DNA from: an uncultured Anaerococcus sp. | GTDB lineage: Bacteria > Bacillota > Clostridia > Tissierellales > Peptoniphilaceae | Assembly: GCA_902465755.1 (NCBI GenBank) | Contig: CABQOK010000061.1 | Span: 1-7,532 of the forward strand | DNA: 7,532 bases | Reading direction: 5' to 3' | Part shown: piece after piece, positions 1-6,477 of the stretch | Layout: each line of letters opens with the position of its first letter | Numbering within the stretch: the stretch's first letter is position 1 | Program-made: the position numbers and the translations under genes | Notes under the pieces: model-generated | Seen by the model: only the letters and a program-made list of their open reading frames with translations | Told to the model about the DNA's origin: nothing | The model's database searches: none

Positions 1-780
1 ATCGATGGTTACCTTATCGGCAATAACATTGTGGGCACTTCCCCCATGGATCGTAGATAGCCCTAGGGTTACGGTCTTGGTTGGGTCAAGTCTATTAACC
101 CAGCTTGATGCAAGAGATTGAATAATTGCAGCTTGGGCAAAGATTGGACTTACCGCAAGGTCAGGTCTTGATGAGTGGCCTCCTACGCCTTTAATTGTAA
201 ATCTAGTTCTGATAAATCCTGCCATGATTGGACCCTTACCTATTGCAATCTCTCCTGTTTTTAGGAAACTTGCCAGATGGTTTCCGTAAAAGGCATCTAT
301 ATTTTCTTTTTCTAGGGCCTTGATCATAGGGATAATTCCACAGCCTGTCTCTTCACCTTCCTCAAAGATAAATATAATCCTACCCTTGATTTTGTCTTTA
401 TTTTCTACTAGAATCTTCATGCTCTCAAGAAGGATTGTCATATGGCCGTCATGACCGCAAGCATGGGATGATTCTTTGTTATCTGATACTGAGTACTTTT
501 CCCTAGTTAAATTGTAGGAGTTTTCTGAGATTGGTAGAGCATCTATATCAGTTCTAAGAGCCAAGGTCTTGCCAGATTTCCCGCTATCTAATACTGCATA
601 GAAACCAGTTGTCGATACTTCTACTATGGCTAGTCCTAACTTTACTACCTCTTCTTTTAAGAATTTGCTTGTATTAAATTCTTTGCCAGAAACTTCCGCC
701 ATCCTATGAAGTTTCCTTCTTGTATCTATTATTTTCTTCTTATCTTTTTCTACATCTTCTCTTATTAAAAAATCCTCCAT
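1..780 (-). CDS. M20-family metal-dependent amidohydrolase, partial (3' end outside window)
   Basis: This is the N-terminal 260 codons of an amidohydrolase of the M20 peptidase family (M20D/hippurate hydrolase-like). The frame is open to the left edge, so the C-terminal part is missing. Visible motifs are RTDIDALP near residue 76, HACGHDGH at 106-113, FEEGEETG at 139-146, NHLAS at 166-170 and GVGGHSSRP near 198-206, followed by GGSAHNVIAD. By family knowledge C108, H110, a Glu at 143/144 and H167 would bind the metal pair, and the GGH stretch begins the dimerisation lid domain. The ATG at 780 is preceded by AAGGAG with a 5-nt spacer. No signal peptide is seen, so it is probably cytoplasmic. 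The likely chemistry is hydrolysis of an N-acyl amino acid or similar amide; the substrate cannot be told. A terminator lies between it and ridA, and I see no clear promoter of its own. Confidence 0.9.
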   Translation of the reverse strand, partial: MEDFLIREDVEKDKKKIIDTRRKLHRMAEVSGKEFNTSKFLKEEVVKLGLAIVEVSTTGFYAVLDSGKSGKTLALRTDIDALPISENSYNLTREKYSVSDNKESSHACGHDGHMTILLESMKILVENKDKIKGRIIFIFEEGEETGCGIIPMIKALEKENIDAFYGNHLASFLKTGEIAIGKGPIMAGFIRTRFTIKGVGGHSSRPDLAVSPIFAQAAIIQSLASSWVNRLDPTKTVTLGLSTIHGGSAHNVIADKVTID

Positions 781-799
781 GAGGGCTCCTTTTTTATAT

Positions 800-825
800 A
801 AAAAAAACGACAGATTAAACTGCCG
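800..825 (-). terminator. Intrinsic terminator after ridA
   Basis: On the minus strand CGGCAG and CTGTCG pair (six pairs, one G-U) around the loop TTTAAT, followed directly by eight T. It starts 11 nt after the ridA stop codon. Only about 20 nt separate the T-run from the start codon of the amidohydrolase, so it also sits in that gene's leader. Confidence 0.8.
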
Positions 826-836
826 CTTTATGTTTC

Positions 837-1208
837 TTATAAGCTTGCGATAGCTTCGATTTCTAGTAGACCGTCTTTTGGAAGATTTGCTACTTCGAAT
901 GCTGATCTAGCTGGTTTGTGATCTTTGAAGAATTCAGCATATACTTCATCAAATGCCTTGAAGTTATTGATATCGTTTAAGTAAACAACACATTTGATAA
1001 CCTTGTCCCTGCTTGATCCTGCTTCTTTTAGAATGTTTTCTACATTTTCTAGAGCTTGCTTAGTTGCAGCTTTGATCTCTGTAACTAGCTCACCTGTTTT
1101 TGGATCAAGTGGAAGTTGTCCTGAAGTAAATACTAAACTATCAGTTGCTATACCTTGTACGTAAGCTCCTACTGCTTTTGGAGCATCATTTGTATTAATT
1201 GCTTTCAT
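837..1208 (-). CDS. ridA: RidA family reactive imine/enamine deaminase (YjgF/YER057c/UK114)
   Basis: This 123-residue protein is full length for the RidA family. Family members hydrolyse reactive 2-aminoacrylate-type imines, released by PLP enzymes such as serine/threonine dehydratases, to 2-keto acids and ammonia. They act as cytoplasmic trimers. Diagnostic segments are NAP..VGAYVQG-like text at 7-19 (N7 D8 A9 P10, Y16), SGQLPLDPKTGEL at 29-41, PARSAFEVANLPKDG at 99-113 and LEIEAIA at 115-121. R101 and E116 match the substrate-binding Arg105 and Glu120 of E. coli RidA by position. The ATG has AAGGAG 5 nt upstream. A good promoter lies in the 63-bp gap before it and a terminator follows, so it can be its own transcription unit. 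No terminator separates it from the carboxypeptidase-like gene upstream, so read-through from there is possible. Confidence 0.96.
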   Translation of the reverse strand: MKAINTNDAPKAVGAYVQGIATDSLVFTSGQLPLDPKTGELVTEIKAATKQALENVENILKEAGSSRDKVIKCVVYLNDINNFKAFDEVYAEFFKDHKPARSAFEVANLPKDGLLEIEAIASL

Positions 1209-1243
1209 AAAAACTCCTTATTTTAATTCTGCTTTACACTTAT

Positions 1244-1271
1244 ATTATATCGAAATTCTAAGAAATTACAA
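1244..1271 (-). promoter_or_regulatory. Sigma-A-type promoter for ridA
   Basis: On the minus strand TTGTAA (1266-1271) and a perfect TATAAT (1244-1249) are separated by 16 nt, about 36 nt upstream of the ridA start. The -35 box begins at the base next to the upstream gene's stop codon. The match is by eye; no start site has been mapped. Confidence 0.7.
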
Positions 1272-2270
1272 TCAGTTAATCTTCAAATACTCTTCGAGAC
1301 TTAAATCATTTTCATATATTTCCTTGGCGTTGTCTACCCCGACAAATCTAAAGTGCCATGGCATAGGTCTGTGATTTGTGCTGTCTTCTTTACCCTCTGG
1401 GTATCTTTCTATAAATCCATATTTGTAAGCATTTTCACAAAGCCACTTGTATTCATTAGTAGTAGCAAACTTATCGCTATATTTGCTTCCTTCAGTAAAA
1501 AAGTCGAAGGCTTGGCCTAATTGGTGCTCGCTTGTACCAGGATTTTCACTATCTACTTCTCCTGCTTCTTTCATTTTTCCTTCTAAATCAAAGTCCCTAT
1601 AGTCAGATCCTATCTTTATACTGAGACCTTCTCTTTCCATATCTTGGCGCATGGTCTCGAAGGCACGTTTGGCGGTCTCATCCACTCCTGGATTGAAATC
1701 ACTTGGCAAAGGATAAGCTTCGCTTACATAGCTTATTCCATTTACAACTTTGATATTTTCTTCAGGATTTAACTTTTCTAGGCCAAATTTATTGACATAG
1801 TAAAAGCTGTCGTCCATTTTGATTTTCGAAAAACCATTTTCACTCCCATAAAAGGCGACATAATCCCCTTCTTTGATAAACTTTTCAGTCTTGGAATAGT
1901 CATTTGGATATTGGTAAGCGTATTGGGTCTTGGCGCATCTTACATACTCTACTAGACTATCCTCATACTTATCGTCAGTAATTTTCTTATCTTCTTCTAT
2001 TTCTATATCATTAAATCCAGCTTGGGTAGCTATGTGGATTTTATCTCCATTTATCTTTTCTTCTTTGTCATCTTTATCATCATCAGCTGCCTGGGCTTGC
2101 CTATACTCGGCAGGTCTTTGGATTATAAATTCTTCTTCATTGTTTTTAAGAAATTTTGTTCCAAGCACTAGGGCTATAGCCGCAAGGCTAGTTAGTAGGA
2201 ACTTTTTTCTTCTTTTTTTCGCTTGTCTTCTCTTTTTTCTCTTTAATTCTCTGATACCTCTGTTAGACAT
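1272..2270 (-). CDS. Membrane-anchored SH3-like plus VanY/M15B-type D,D-carboxypeptidase-like protein with altered catalytic Glu
   Basis: This is a 332-residue surface protein. Residues 1-23 are very rich in Lys/Arg and precede one hydrophobic segment (about 24-41), giving an uncleaved N-in anchor with the rest outside. A charged linker (43-105) leads to an SH3-like stretch (about 108-168). The C-terminal half (about 175-332) is a VanY-type M15 peptidase domain: GSDYRDFD at 221-228, SEHQLGQAFDF at 247-257 and PWHFRFVG at 304-311. H249, D256 and H306 are the expected zinc ligands. Family members trim the terminal D-Ala from peptidoglycan stems or their precursors. The family motif EPWH reads MPWH here: M303 replaces the glutamate that acts as catalytic base, so activity is uncertain. 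The stretch between YR (224-225) and SEHQ also looks short. The ATG at 2270 follows AGAGGAAGG. Domain assignment is firm; enzymatic activity is not. Confidence 0.85.
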   Translation of the reverse strand: MSNRGIRELKRKKRRQAKKRRKKFLLTSLAAIALVLGTKFLKNNEEEFIIQRPAEYRQAQAADDDKDDKEEKINGDKIHIATQAGFNDIEIEEDKKITDDKYEDSLVEYVRCAKTQYAYQYPNDYSKTEKFIKEGDYVAFYGSENGFSKIKMDDSFYYVNKFGLEKLNPEENIKVVNGISYVSEAYPLPSDFNPGVDETAKRAFETMRQDMEREGLSIKIGSDYRDFDLEGKMKEAGEVDSENPGTSEHQLGQAFDFFTEGSKYSDKFATTNEYKWLCENAYKYGFIERYPEGKEDSTNHRPMPWHFRFVGVDNAKEIYENDLSLEEYLKIN

Positions 2271-2398
2271 AACCTTCCTCTATTTATTTCAATATTTTGT
2301 CTTTTGTAAAGTCTAAGGGATAAGCAATCGTTAGCCTGGACTTATAAATATATTTCAATTTACAAATCTTACTTTAGATTACTAAATTTCTTATATTA

Positions 2399-2407
2399 AT
2401 TATAACA
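2399..2407 (-). promoter_or_regulatory. Extended -10 promoter for the carboxypeptidase-like gene
   Basis: The minus strand reads TGTTATAAT, an exact TGn-TATAAT extended -10 element. No good -35 box lies 16-18 nt upstream, which extended -10 promoters tolerate. Initiation about 7 nt downstream would give a leader of roughly 120 nt. The assignment is by eye in a very AT-rich stretch. Confidence 0.5.
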
Positions 2408-2479
2408 TGTATAAGGAAAAAAATACAGCCCTATTTCAAGTATTTATAGACTTTTATAGAGTTTTTTCAGATATTTCAT

Positions 2480-2514
2480 AAATTAAATATTATTTTCTTT
2501 CAAATATTTAATTT
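2480..2514. repeat. 12-bp perfect A/T inverted repeat
   Basis: AAATTAAATATT at 2480-2491 is exactly complementary to AATATTTAATTT at 2503-2514, with an 11-nt spacer. All paired bases are A or T, so an RNA hairpin would be weak. It could be a protein-binding site, a remnant, or chance in AT-rich DNA. Confidence 0.5.
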
Positions 2515-2545
2515 TCTACTATTTTTAAGAATTTTATTTAATGGC

Positions 2546-2631
2546 AAAATAAAAACTGCTATAAAAAGAAATCATATGTCTAGGAAAATATGACAATTTT
2601 CCTAGAGGATGATTAATTCTTATAACAGTTT
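2546..2631 (-). terminator. Very long imperfect hairpin, probable terminator of the ispE-murI-ppx-ppk operon
   Basis: Reading the minus strand after the ppk stop, the arms 2596-2631 and 2553-2589 fold into one hairpin. The apex is an 11-bp perfect stem (2579-2589 with 2596-2606) around a 6-nt loop. Below a small internal loop come six pairs (2570-2575 with 2609-2614). After a 2x2 mismatch there are fifteen pairs (2553-2567 with 2617-2631). The two non-Watson-Crick positions in the basal stem are G-U in minus-strand RNA but A-C in plus-strand RNA, so the structure fits transcripts coming from ppk. A U-rich tail, TTATTTT (2552-2546), follows. A further A/T stretch can pair outward across the ppk stop codon with a 2-nt bulge. 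The tail is interrupted by an A, so termination strength is uncertain. Confidence 0.7.
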
Positions 2632-2634
2632 ATT

Positions 2635-4821
2635 TTATGAAAAAAGTTTCCCTAAGAAGTAACCAAGCTTCCGCCTAAAAGATTTGTCGTTTTTTCTATT
2701 AAACTTAGCATATCTTTTCTGTCCTAATGTATTTTCTTTGCTTCTAGTACTTTCCTCAATACTTTTTTCACGGCTTCTTTTTATTGCAAGTTCAATCAAC
2801 TTATCTTGGGCGATAATATTTTCTTTGTTTTCTACTTTGTAGTAATTACCATCGGAAGATAATTCTCTAATTTTTACATCATCCGCAAACATAATATCAA
2901 GAAATTCTAGAATTCTTTCTTTTATAGTGGGATCATTTATAGGAACTGCTACTTCCATTCTATTTCTGATGTTTCTTGTCATGAAATCAGCTGATGAGAT
3001 AAACAGTTTTATCTCCCCTCCCTTACCAAATTGATAGATCCTGTGATGTTCTAAGAATCTTCCCACAACTTGATAGATTCTGATATTTTCGGTCTTTCCT
3101 TTGATTCCTGGAAGGATGCAGGTAATTCCCCTAACCATCATATCGATTTTGACACCCTTGTTACTCGCTTCAGATAACTTATCTATAAGTTTCCTATCAG
3201 AGATTGAATTCATCTTTAGCCTAATGTATCCTTCCCCTGTTTTTTCTTGGATTCTTATTTGCTCATCTATCAGCTTATCCAATCCTTCTTGCATAGATTT
3301 AGGGCTTACCATCAAATGCTTATAATCTCCCTCAAGATTTCCTATAAGGATATTGTCAAAGATTTCTTTGGCATCTTTTCCTATCTCAATATCTTTAGTC
3401 ATAAAGGAAAAATCAGTATAGAGCTTGGCGGTCTTTTCGTTGTAGTTTCCTGTTGCAACTTGAGTGATGTAGCTAATCCTATTATCAGAATCGACTTTTG
3501 TGATAAGACATACCTTTGAGTGGGTCTTGTAGTTTTCAAAGCCATAGACTACATTACATCCTGCCTTCTCAAGTCTGGATGACCAAAGGATGTTGTTATC
3601 TTCATCGAATCTTGCCCTAAGCTCCATCAAGACTATGACATCTTTCCCATTCTCGCTTGCCTTGATCAAGGCTTTTGCTATCTCACTTTCCTTTGCTATC
3701 CTATACAAGGTGATTTTAATAGATATTACCTCAGGATCTGTGCTAGCTTCATTTAGGAGCCTTATTACAGGGTCCATCGATTCGTAAGGATAAGAAAGAA
3801 GCTTATCGCTTTCTTCTATTTGCCTTATAATAGATTCCTTCTCATCAATAAAGTAAGAGCTTTGCGGAATAAATTCCCTATAGGAATGATTTTTCCTGAA
3901 TTCTTCTGGCATGTCACTTATTAGGTCAAAGATAAAATCTGACTGGATAAGAGATTTCGTCACAAAGATTGATTCTTTTCTTAAATTAAACTGCCTGGTC
4001 AAAAACTTGATAGAATCATCGCTTAAGTCTCTGTCAACTTCTACCCTTACAGGCTGAAGTCTCTTTCTTTTCCTAAGCTTACCCATCATATAGTCCCTAA
4101 AGTCCTGTTCGACCTCGTAGTCGTCATCGTTGAAGTTGATATCTGCATTCCTAGTTAAAGAAAGAGCATAGGACTTTTCTATTTTATATTTGTAGAAAAG
4201 TTCTCCTGCAAAGGTCTGTATAATATCTTCAAGCAAGACGAAGTGATTGTCGGCTAACTTTAAGTATCTAGGAAGTCTATCGGGAAGATAGACTATACCA
4301 ATCTTATCTTTTCTTTTCTTATCTGCCGCAATTAAATCAAAGATTATAACAATAGATAGATTGGCAAGTCTAGGGAAAGGATGGGTCCTATCTATCAATT
4401 GAAAATTTAATATAGGCTCAATCTTGCTATCGAAATAATTCTTACAAGATATAAGGTCTTTGTCATTAAGATCAGATATTTTAGATATCCTCACTCCCTC
4501 TTTTCTAAGATCTTCTAGAATATCGAAATATACCTGGTCTTTCTTGGCATAGGATTTGGGTAAAATCTCTAGGACCTTGTCGATTTGCTCCTTGGGACTT
4601 AGGCCAGATTTGGAATCTATGGCTTGTTTTGATAGGCCTGATAGGTCGGTAAGAGAACCAATTCTCACCATAAAAAACTCTTCTAAATTGCTATCAAAGA
4701 TAGATAAAAACTTGAGTCTCTCAAGCAGGGGAACAGACTTATCTGCTGCCTCCTCCAAGACTCTGTCGTTAAATTTTAGCCAGGAAAGCTCCCTGTTTTG
4801 TGTAAAAGATACGTCTTTCAT
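2635..4821 (-). CDS. ppk1: Polyphosphate kinase 1
   Basis: PPK1 reversibly transfers the gamma phosphate of ATP onto polyphosphate. At 728 residues it is a little longer than E. coli PPK (688). The N-terminal domain opens with NRELSWLKFNDRVLEEA (9-25). The catalytic core shows TLYRIA (371-376), LRARFDED (401-408), YKTHSKVCLI (431-440), GRFLEHHRIYQF (587-598) and RMEVAVPI (621-628). H434 matches the autophosphorylated His435 of E. coli, H592 the second essential His, and R374 and R404 the metal-site arginines. The last roughly 65 residues form a charged extension ending in a basic, possibly amphipathic helix (FRRKLGYFLGKLFS). The start lies 1 nt after the ppx stop, and its Shine-Dalgarno (AAAGGA) is inside the final ppx codons, which suggests translational coupling. 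A long hairpin follows the stop. Confidence 0.97.
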   Translation of the reverse strand: MKDVSFTQNRELSWLKFNDRVLEEAADKSVPLLERLKFLSIFDSNLEEFFMVRIGSLTDLSGLSKQAIDSKSGLSPKEQIDKVLEILPKSYAKKDQVYFDILEDLRKEGVRISKISDLNDKDLISCKNYFDSKIEPILNFQLIDRTHPFPRLANLSIVIIFDLIAADKKRKDKIGIVYLPDRLPRYLKLADNHFVLLEDIIQTFAGELFYKYKIEKSYALSLTRNADINFNDDDYEVEQDFRDYMMGKLRKRKRLQPVRVEVDRDLSDDSIKFLTRQFNLRKESIFVTKSLIQSDFIFDLISDMPEEFRKNHSYREFIPQSSYFIDEKESIIRQIEESDKLLSYPYESMDPVIRLLNEASTDPEVISIKITLYRIAKESEIAKALIKASENGKDVIVLMELRARFDEDNNILWSSRLEKAGCNVVYGFENYKTHSKVCLITKVDSDNRISYITQVATGNYNEKTAKLYTDFSFMTKDIEIGKDAKEIFDNILIGNLEGDYKHLMVSPKSMQEGLDKLIDEQIRIQEKTGEGYIRLKMNSISDRKLIDKLSEASNKGVKIDMMVRGITCILPGIKGKTENIRIYQVVGRFLEHHRIYQFGKGGEIKLFISSADFMTRNIRNRMEVAVPINDPTIKERILEFLDIMFADDVKIRELSSDGNYYKVENKENIIAQDKLIELAIKRSREKSIEESTRSKENTLGQKRYAKFNRKNDKSFRRKLGYFLGKLFS

Positions 4822-4822
4822 A

Positions 4823-5728
4823 TTATTTCCTTTCTAATAACTTGCTATATACGTACCCTTCCCTAACGCCTGTTTGGCTGATATTTATTTCATTTACATA
4901 AAAATATTTTGCTAATCTATTTAAAATAACCATACCAGGAACCAAAGTATGAACCCTATCTGGTTTAATCTCAAGAATCCTATCTAGGAGATCTCTATCA
5001 TCCATTTCCAAAATCTCCTTGACCATTTTGTTAAACTTATTGGCATCCATAGTCGAATTATAGTTCGAAAGATTGTAAAACTCATTATAAAACTTAAGGG
5101 ATGCCCTAGCAGAACCACCCACAGCAGCGAGATTACTTTGTTGTTCCCTATACATCTTGTTTTCTGCCAAAAGGAGCTTTACAGCGCTATCGATTGCCTT
5201 TTTCTCCTTCTTGTTGGTAAACAAACCACTTACATAATCATTGAAGGCTGATAGGGATCCTATAGATAAGGAAGTCGATTTAATTACCTTTCCTTGATCT
5301 ATTATTACAACCTCAGATGAACCTCCGCCGATATCTGTCAAAATACCCTCACTGACATCTACCGACTTACTAGCTCCAATAAAGGAAAGTCTCGCCTCAT
5401 CCTCTCCTGAAAGAATTTCGATTTCAAGTCCTAGTTCATCCTTAACCCTCTTAAGAATCTCGGACCTGTTCGCAACATCTCTAATAGTGGCTGTGGCGAA
5501 AGGATGTACGCTATCGATATCATCAAAGTTTGAAATGATAGAATTAAATCTCCTCAAAGTTGCAATGAGTCTATCGATACCCTTATCTGTAAGATTTCCC
5601 TTCTTGACATAATTTCTAAGAGAGGCCTGCTCTTTTTCACTAAAAAGATGAACTGCCTTATCCTCAACTTGTTTGTAGACTGACAACCTAACTGTGTTAC
5701 TTCCAATATCCATTATTGCATAGATCAT
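4823..5728 (-). CDS. ppx: Ppx/GppA-family exopolyphosphatase
   Basis: This is a 301-residue member of the Ppx/GppA phosphatase family, which has the actin/Hsp70-like ATPase fold. It has the size of the short, two-domain forms that lack the C-terminal HD domain of E. coli Ppx. Motifs in order are DIGSNTVRL (7-15, phosphate loop 1), FATATIRD (77-84), SGEDEARL (107-114, with the catalytic glutamate region near E111), TDIGGGSSEV (131-140, phosphate loop 2), VGGSARA (203-209) and GVREGYVY (287-294). The expected reaction is release of phosphate from polyphosphate ends. Hydrolysis of pppGpp is an alternative that sequence cannot exclude. Its location directly before ppk favours the polyphosphate role. 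The ATG overlaps the murI stop (ATGA), and GAAGGAG lies 5 nt upstream within murI. Confidence 0.93.
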   Translation of the reverse strand: MIYAIMDIGSNTVRLSVYKQVEDKAVHLFSEKEQASLRNYVKKGNLTDKGIDRLIATLRRFNSIISNFDDIDSVHPFATATIRDVANRSEILKRVKDELGLEIEILSGEDEARLSFIGASKSVDVSEGILTDIGGGSSEVVIIDQGKVIKSTSLSIGSLSAFNDYVSGLFTNKKEKKAIDSAVKLLLAENKMYREQQSNLAAVGGSARASLKFYNEFYNLSNYNSTMDANKFNKMVKEILEMDDRDLLDRILEIKPDRVHTLVPGMVILNRLAKYFYVNEINISQTGVREGYVYSKLLERK

Positions 5729-6477
5729 AAGTGCTCCTTCAAATAATTTAGCTTATAGGGAAAATCTATAAGTTTCGGTATCAAATTCTCTGTAGCAGGA
5801 GTTTTCTTGGACATAAATATATTAATATCCAAATTATCGCTCGCACTTTCTAGACTCTCGCTTAAAAAGATTGCAGGATCTATAATATTCGCCTGATAAT
5901 TTAACCTCGCTTCGATTTTATCCCTTATAATTGGGTAATGAGTGCAGGCTAAGAGAATATTTTCAATTTTTTTCTCATTGGCAATCTTTATATAGGAGTC
6001 TATATATTCATTTAACTTTTCATCATCTTTTTTGTCATCTTCTATCAAATCCACAAGCTTACTTGCAGCAACTTCATACAATCTAGTATTAGGATTTTCT
6101 TCTAGATTCTTCTTATAAAAATGGCTGTTTATAGTTGTCTCAGTTCCTAAAACTAGGAAGTCCCCTTGGTATTTCTCACAAGCCCTAAGGGCAAGGTCTG
6201 TTATCGGGATGAATTTCTTCTTGTATTTTTCCCTAAGAAAATCTGTCACAGTAACTGAAAGAGTATTGCAGGCTATTACATAATAGTCTATGTCAAATTT
6301 CTCTAGATAATCTACAATATCAACAGAAAAGCTCCTAAGCTCTTCCCTACTCCTTCCTCCATAGGGAACTCTTAGGCTATCCCCGAAATAAAAATACTGG
6401 CTCTTGTTAGTTTTGGCAAGCTCCCTAAGGACGGTAAGCCCCCCTAGACCTGAATCAAAAACTCCAATCCTAGTCAT
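5725..6477 (-). CDS. murI: Glutamate racemase
   Basis: MurI makes D-glutamate for peptidoglycan stem peptides by cofactor-independent racemisation in the cytoplasm. The 250 residues are close to the usual 255-270. Seen in order are GVFDSGLGGLTVLREL (5-20, with D8 and S9), YFGDSLRVPYGGRS (30-43), ACNTLSV (69-75, catalytic C70), VLGTETTINSHFY (109-121) and LACTHYPII (176-184, catalytic C178 and H180). The pair of cysteines marks it as Glu/Asp racemase superfamily, and the GDSxRxPYGxR text favours glutamate. A mild oddity is that the CPxFVPxVE segment common in MurI reads VAASKLVDLIED here (136-147). The start overlaps the end of ispE by 8 nt and has GGAG 7 nt upstream inside ispE. The stop overlaps the ppx start by 4 nt. 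Confidence 0.96.
   Translation of the reverse strand: MTRIGVFDSGLGGLTVLRELAKTNKSQYFYFGDSLRVPYGGRSREELRSFSVDIVDYLEKFDIDYYVIACNTLSVTVTDFLREKYKKKFIPITDLALRACEKYQGDFLVLGTETTINSHFYKKNLEENPNTRLYEVAASKLVDLIEDDKKDDEKLNEYIDSYIKIANEKKIENILLACTHYPIIRDKIEARLNYQANIIDPAIFLSESLESASDNLDINIFMSKKTPATENLIPKLIDFPYKLNYLKEHL

Larger units (their letters stand above)
2271..2552. other. AT-rich intergenic region upstream of the carboxypeptidase-like gene
   Basis: I see no convincing gene here on either strand. Reading leftwards it holds an A/T palindrome (2480-2514), a probable extended -10 promoter (2399-2407) and a leader of about 120 nt for the gene starting at 2270. Part of the leader, 2309-2343, is richer in G+C than its surroundings. 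It can fold weakly: AAGTC with GACTT, then GG with CC and TAA with TTA around the loop CGATTGC. I recognise no known riboswitch class in it. Confidence 0.5.

Noticed and set aside
1930..2316. Plus-strand open frame of 128 codons opposite the carboxypeptidase-like gene
   Set aside because: Its Ser/Leu/Phe-rich composition mirrors the charged Lys/Asp/Glu linker on the other strand. It has no family motif, and the minus-strand gene has clear domains and a ribosome site.
2407..2481. 24-codon plus-strand frame in the gap after ppk
   Set aside because: No Shine-Dalgarno precedes its ATG, it is very short, and it overlaps the likely promoter on the other strand.
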